A stretch of DNA of 64,000 bases from Pseudoxanthomonas sp. SL93. Its GTDB lineage: Bacteria > Pseudomonadota > Gammaproteobacteria > Xanthomonadales > Xanthomonadaceae. Below, in pieces: positions 63,215 to 64,000 of this stretch. The notes beneath the pieces were generated by a model, which saw only the letters and a program-made list of their open reading frames with translations, had not been told where the DNA came from and searched no databases. The stretch spans positions 2,666,001-2,730,000 of the forward strand of contig NZ_CP113065.1 of NCBI RefSeq assembly GCF_026625825.1, given 5' to 3'. The first letter of the stretch is position 1. The number at the start of each line of letters is the position of its first letter. The position numbers were made by a program, and so were the translations under genes.

Positions 63215-63532
63215 ATGGCCGATCTTTGGGACTCAATCGCAGCAAATGACTGGCGCGACATACCTTGTGTCGTCGGTCGGCCGGCAACGGAAGCTGACGT
63301 CGCTGCTGGTTCCGCAGTCTTCTACGTACCTGGTGAGTCCGCCGCAGCCTCAATGGCTCTCCCTTGCTGTGCCATCCAAGTGCTTGAGGATGGCTCGGAG
63401 CAGCCTGTTGTCATTATTCAAGCGGAGCTTGCACCTCACGGCACCGTCTTGGGCGTCCGCCCCCTCTCTGGCGGCAACGGCATTTGCATGGCTACGGAGG
63501 TCCGCTTGCTTCCTGCAGGGTTTGGGTCGTAG
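63215..63532 (+). CDS. Cassette 26: soluble protein of unknown function
   Basis: A 105-residue protein (MADLWDSIAANDWRDIPCVV, GSAVFYVPGESAAASMALPC, VVIIQAELAPHGTVLGVRPL). ATG 63215 preferred; the in-frame GTG within attC 25 (63194) is the alternative. The TAG stop lies 6 nt before attC 26. No membrane helix, no family recognised. Confidence 0.65.
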   Translation: MADLWDSIAANDWRDIPCVVGRPATEADVAAGSAVFYVPGESAAASMALPCCAIQVLEDGSEQPVVIIQAELAPHGTVLGVRPLSGGNGICMATEVRLLPAGFGS

Positions 63533-63538
63533 GGTGGC

Positions 63539-63598
63539 GCCTAACAATTCATTCAAGCCGAACCCGCTTCGCGGGTCGGCTTAATTCAGGTGTTAGGG
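63539..63598 (+). repeat. attC 26
   Basis: R'' GCCTAAC, R' GTTAGGG. 60 nt. Confidence 0.9.
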
Positions 63599-63603
63599 CG
63601 CAC

Positions 63604-64000
63604 ATGAAGCAATCGCGCAGCTCGAAGGTAAAGCAGGTTGCTCTGTTCGCGCTTGCAGGGCCTCCGATTGGAGCGCTTCTCTGGCAGATTGTCGTTGCGA
63701 TCACTGCCGAGTTCCCACGAGACTATTCGTTGGGGTCGTGGATCTCCACTTGGGCAGGGCTTAGTGTGTTTGCCTACCTCTGGGGCTTTGCTCCCGCATT
63801 CCTCACGGGCGTTGTCGCTGTCTACATGCGCAGTACTTCGCCGGGAGTCGGCGCTCGGTCTCGTATCCTCCGTCTCGCGGCCACGGTAGGGAGTGGCGGC
63901 CTCCTGAGCTGGACTCTCCCGCAGGTATTCCCTGGCGGAGATGCGGGCGTAACGGAGGCGGCACTGGGGGCGGCAACCGCTTTCGTCTGTGCAGGCTTGG
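63604..64000 (+). CDS. Cassette 27: membrane protein, partial (runs off the window)
   Basis: Open from the ATG at 63604 to the right edge, 132 codons without stop, so the 3' end is outside the window. It starts MKQSRSSKVKQVALFALAGP and has several hydrophobic segments (about residues 11-33, 45-75, 88-102 and 113-131). It follows the usual cassette geometry, five nt after GTTAGGG. Function unknown. Confidence 0.65.
   Translation, partial: MKQSRSSKVKQVALFALAGPPIGALLWQIVVAITAEFPRDYSLGSWISTWAGLSVFAYLWGFAPAFLTGVVAVYMRSTSPGVGARSRILRLAATVGSGGLLSWTLPQVFPGGDAGVTEAALGAATAFVCAGL

Larger units (their letters stand above)
52959..64000 (+). mobile_element. Integron cassette array (27 cassettes, 26 attC sites, continues to the right)
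   Basis: Twenty-seven gene cassettes in head-to-tail order, each with one small plus-strand ORF (except three ORF-less copies) and an attC site of 60 or 61 nt. All attC sites share R'' RYYYAAC, AATTCATTCAAGCCG, a variable hairpin and GGTGTTAG. The base composition is visibly richer in A/T than the chromosome on the left. No integrase gene lies in the window. Orientation (attC after each ORF) puts the integrase end on the left. The array is therefore CALIN-like or displaced from its integrase. Confidence 0.93.

Noticed and set aside
52959..64000. CRISPR array or satellite repeat
   Set aside because: Repeats are 60 nt imperfect palindromes with RYYYAAC/GTTRRRY ends, spaced by variable-length gene-bearing units, not short uniform spacers; attC sites explain them.

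Overview
The window looks like a chromosomal piece of a high-GC gammaproteobacterium of the family Xanthomonadaceae (Xanthomonas, Pseudoxanthomonas or Stenotrophomonas type). Pointers are a chorismatase of the XanB2 type, a small RNA downstream of polA with C-rich loops like Xanthomonas sX13, paired REP palindromes of the GTAGGAGCGACG type, and very GC-rich codon use. No rRNA, tRNA, transposase, phage gene or CRISPR array was seen.

Positions 1-52646 are ordinary core chromosome. From the left: a partial membrane-ankyrin gene behind ycgL, an S9 peptidase, hemF, a DUF421 protein, the sX13-like sRNA, polA, a DUF2782 lipoprotein, a universal stress protein, uvrD and yqhA-like. Next come a Nu-class GST (yfcG), a DPP IV-type peptidase, a Coa1-like protein, xanB2, a two-gene unit with a PA-domain metalloprotease, hemB, two cell-envelope proteins and aroE. 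A tightly overlapping seven-gene minus-strand operon (34061 to 27157: small protein, RDD, SpoIIM, DUF4129, DUF4350, MoxR, DUF58) follows. After it lie a YkgJ cluster protein, a gamma carbonic anhydrase, a coniferyl-aldehyde-type dehydrogenase, an MFS exporter, xthA, two GlsB/YeaQ proteins, a phosphopantetheinyl transferase and rsmG-parA-parB. The core ends with a DUF885 peptidase, rpmB-rpmG, a cardiolipin synthase, an FAD/NAD(P)-binding protein and a large SSF-PAS hybrid histidine kinase.

At about 52.65 kb the sequence changes abruptly to lower GC and foreign codon use. From about 52959 to the right edge it is an integron cassette array: 26 complete attC sites of 60-61 nt, all in the same orientation, separate 27 cassettes, and the array continues beyond the window. 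Twenty-four cassettes carry one + strand ORF each. Most are unknown small proteins; over half are membrane proteins, lipoproteins or otherwise exported. The recognisable ones include a DnaJ-type cysteine-rich protein, an ankyrin protein, an Imm26-like protein and a DUF7832-like protein. Three cassettes (3, 20, 24) are copies of one ~170 bp element without a convincing ORF, a candidate cassette-borne small RNA.

No integron integrase gene or clear attI lies at the left edge, where one would be expected from the attC orientation. On this evidence the array is an integrase-less attC cluster (CALIN-like) or a displaced part of a larger chromosomal integron. The array is the main exploratory interest: repeated ORF-less cassettes, cassette-specific 10-12 bp complementary ends that extend the attC stem, attC sites supplying stop codons and C-terminal tails, and an attC close to that of aadA resistance cassettes.
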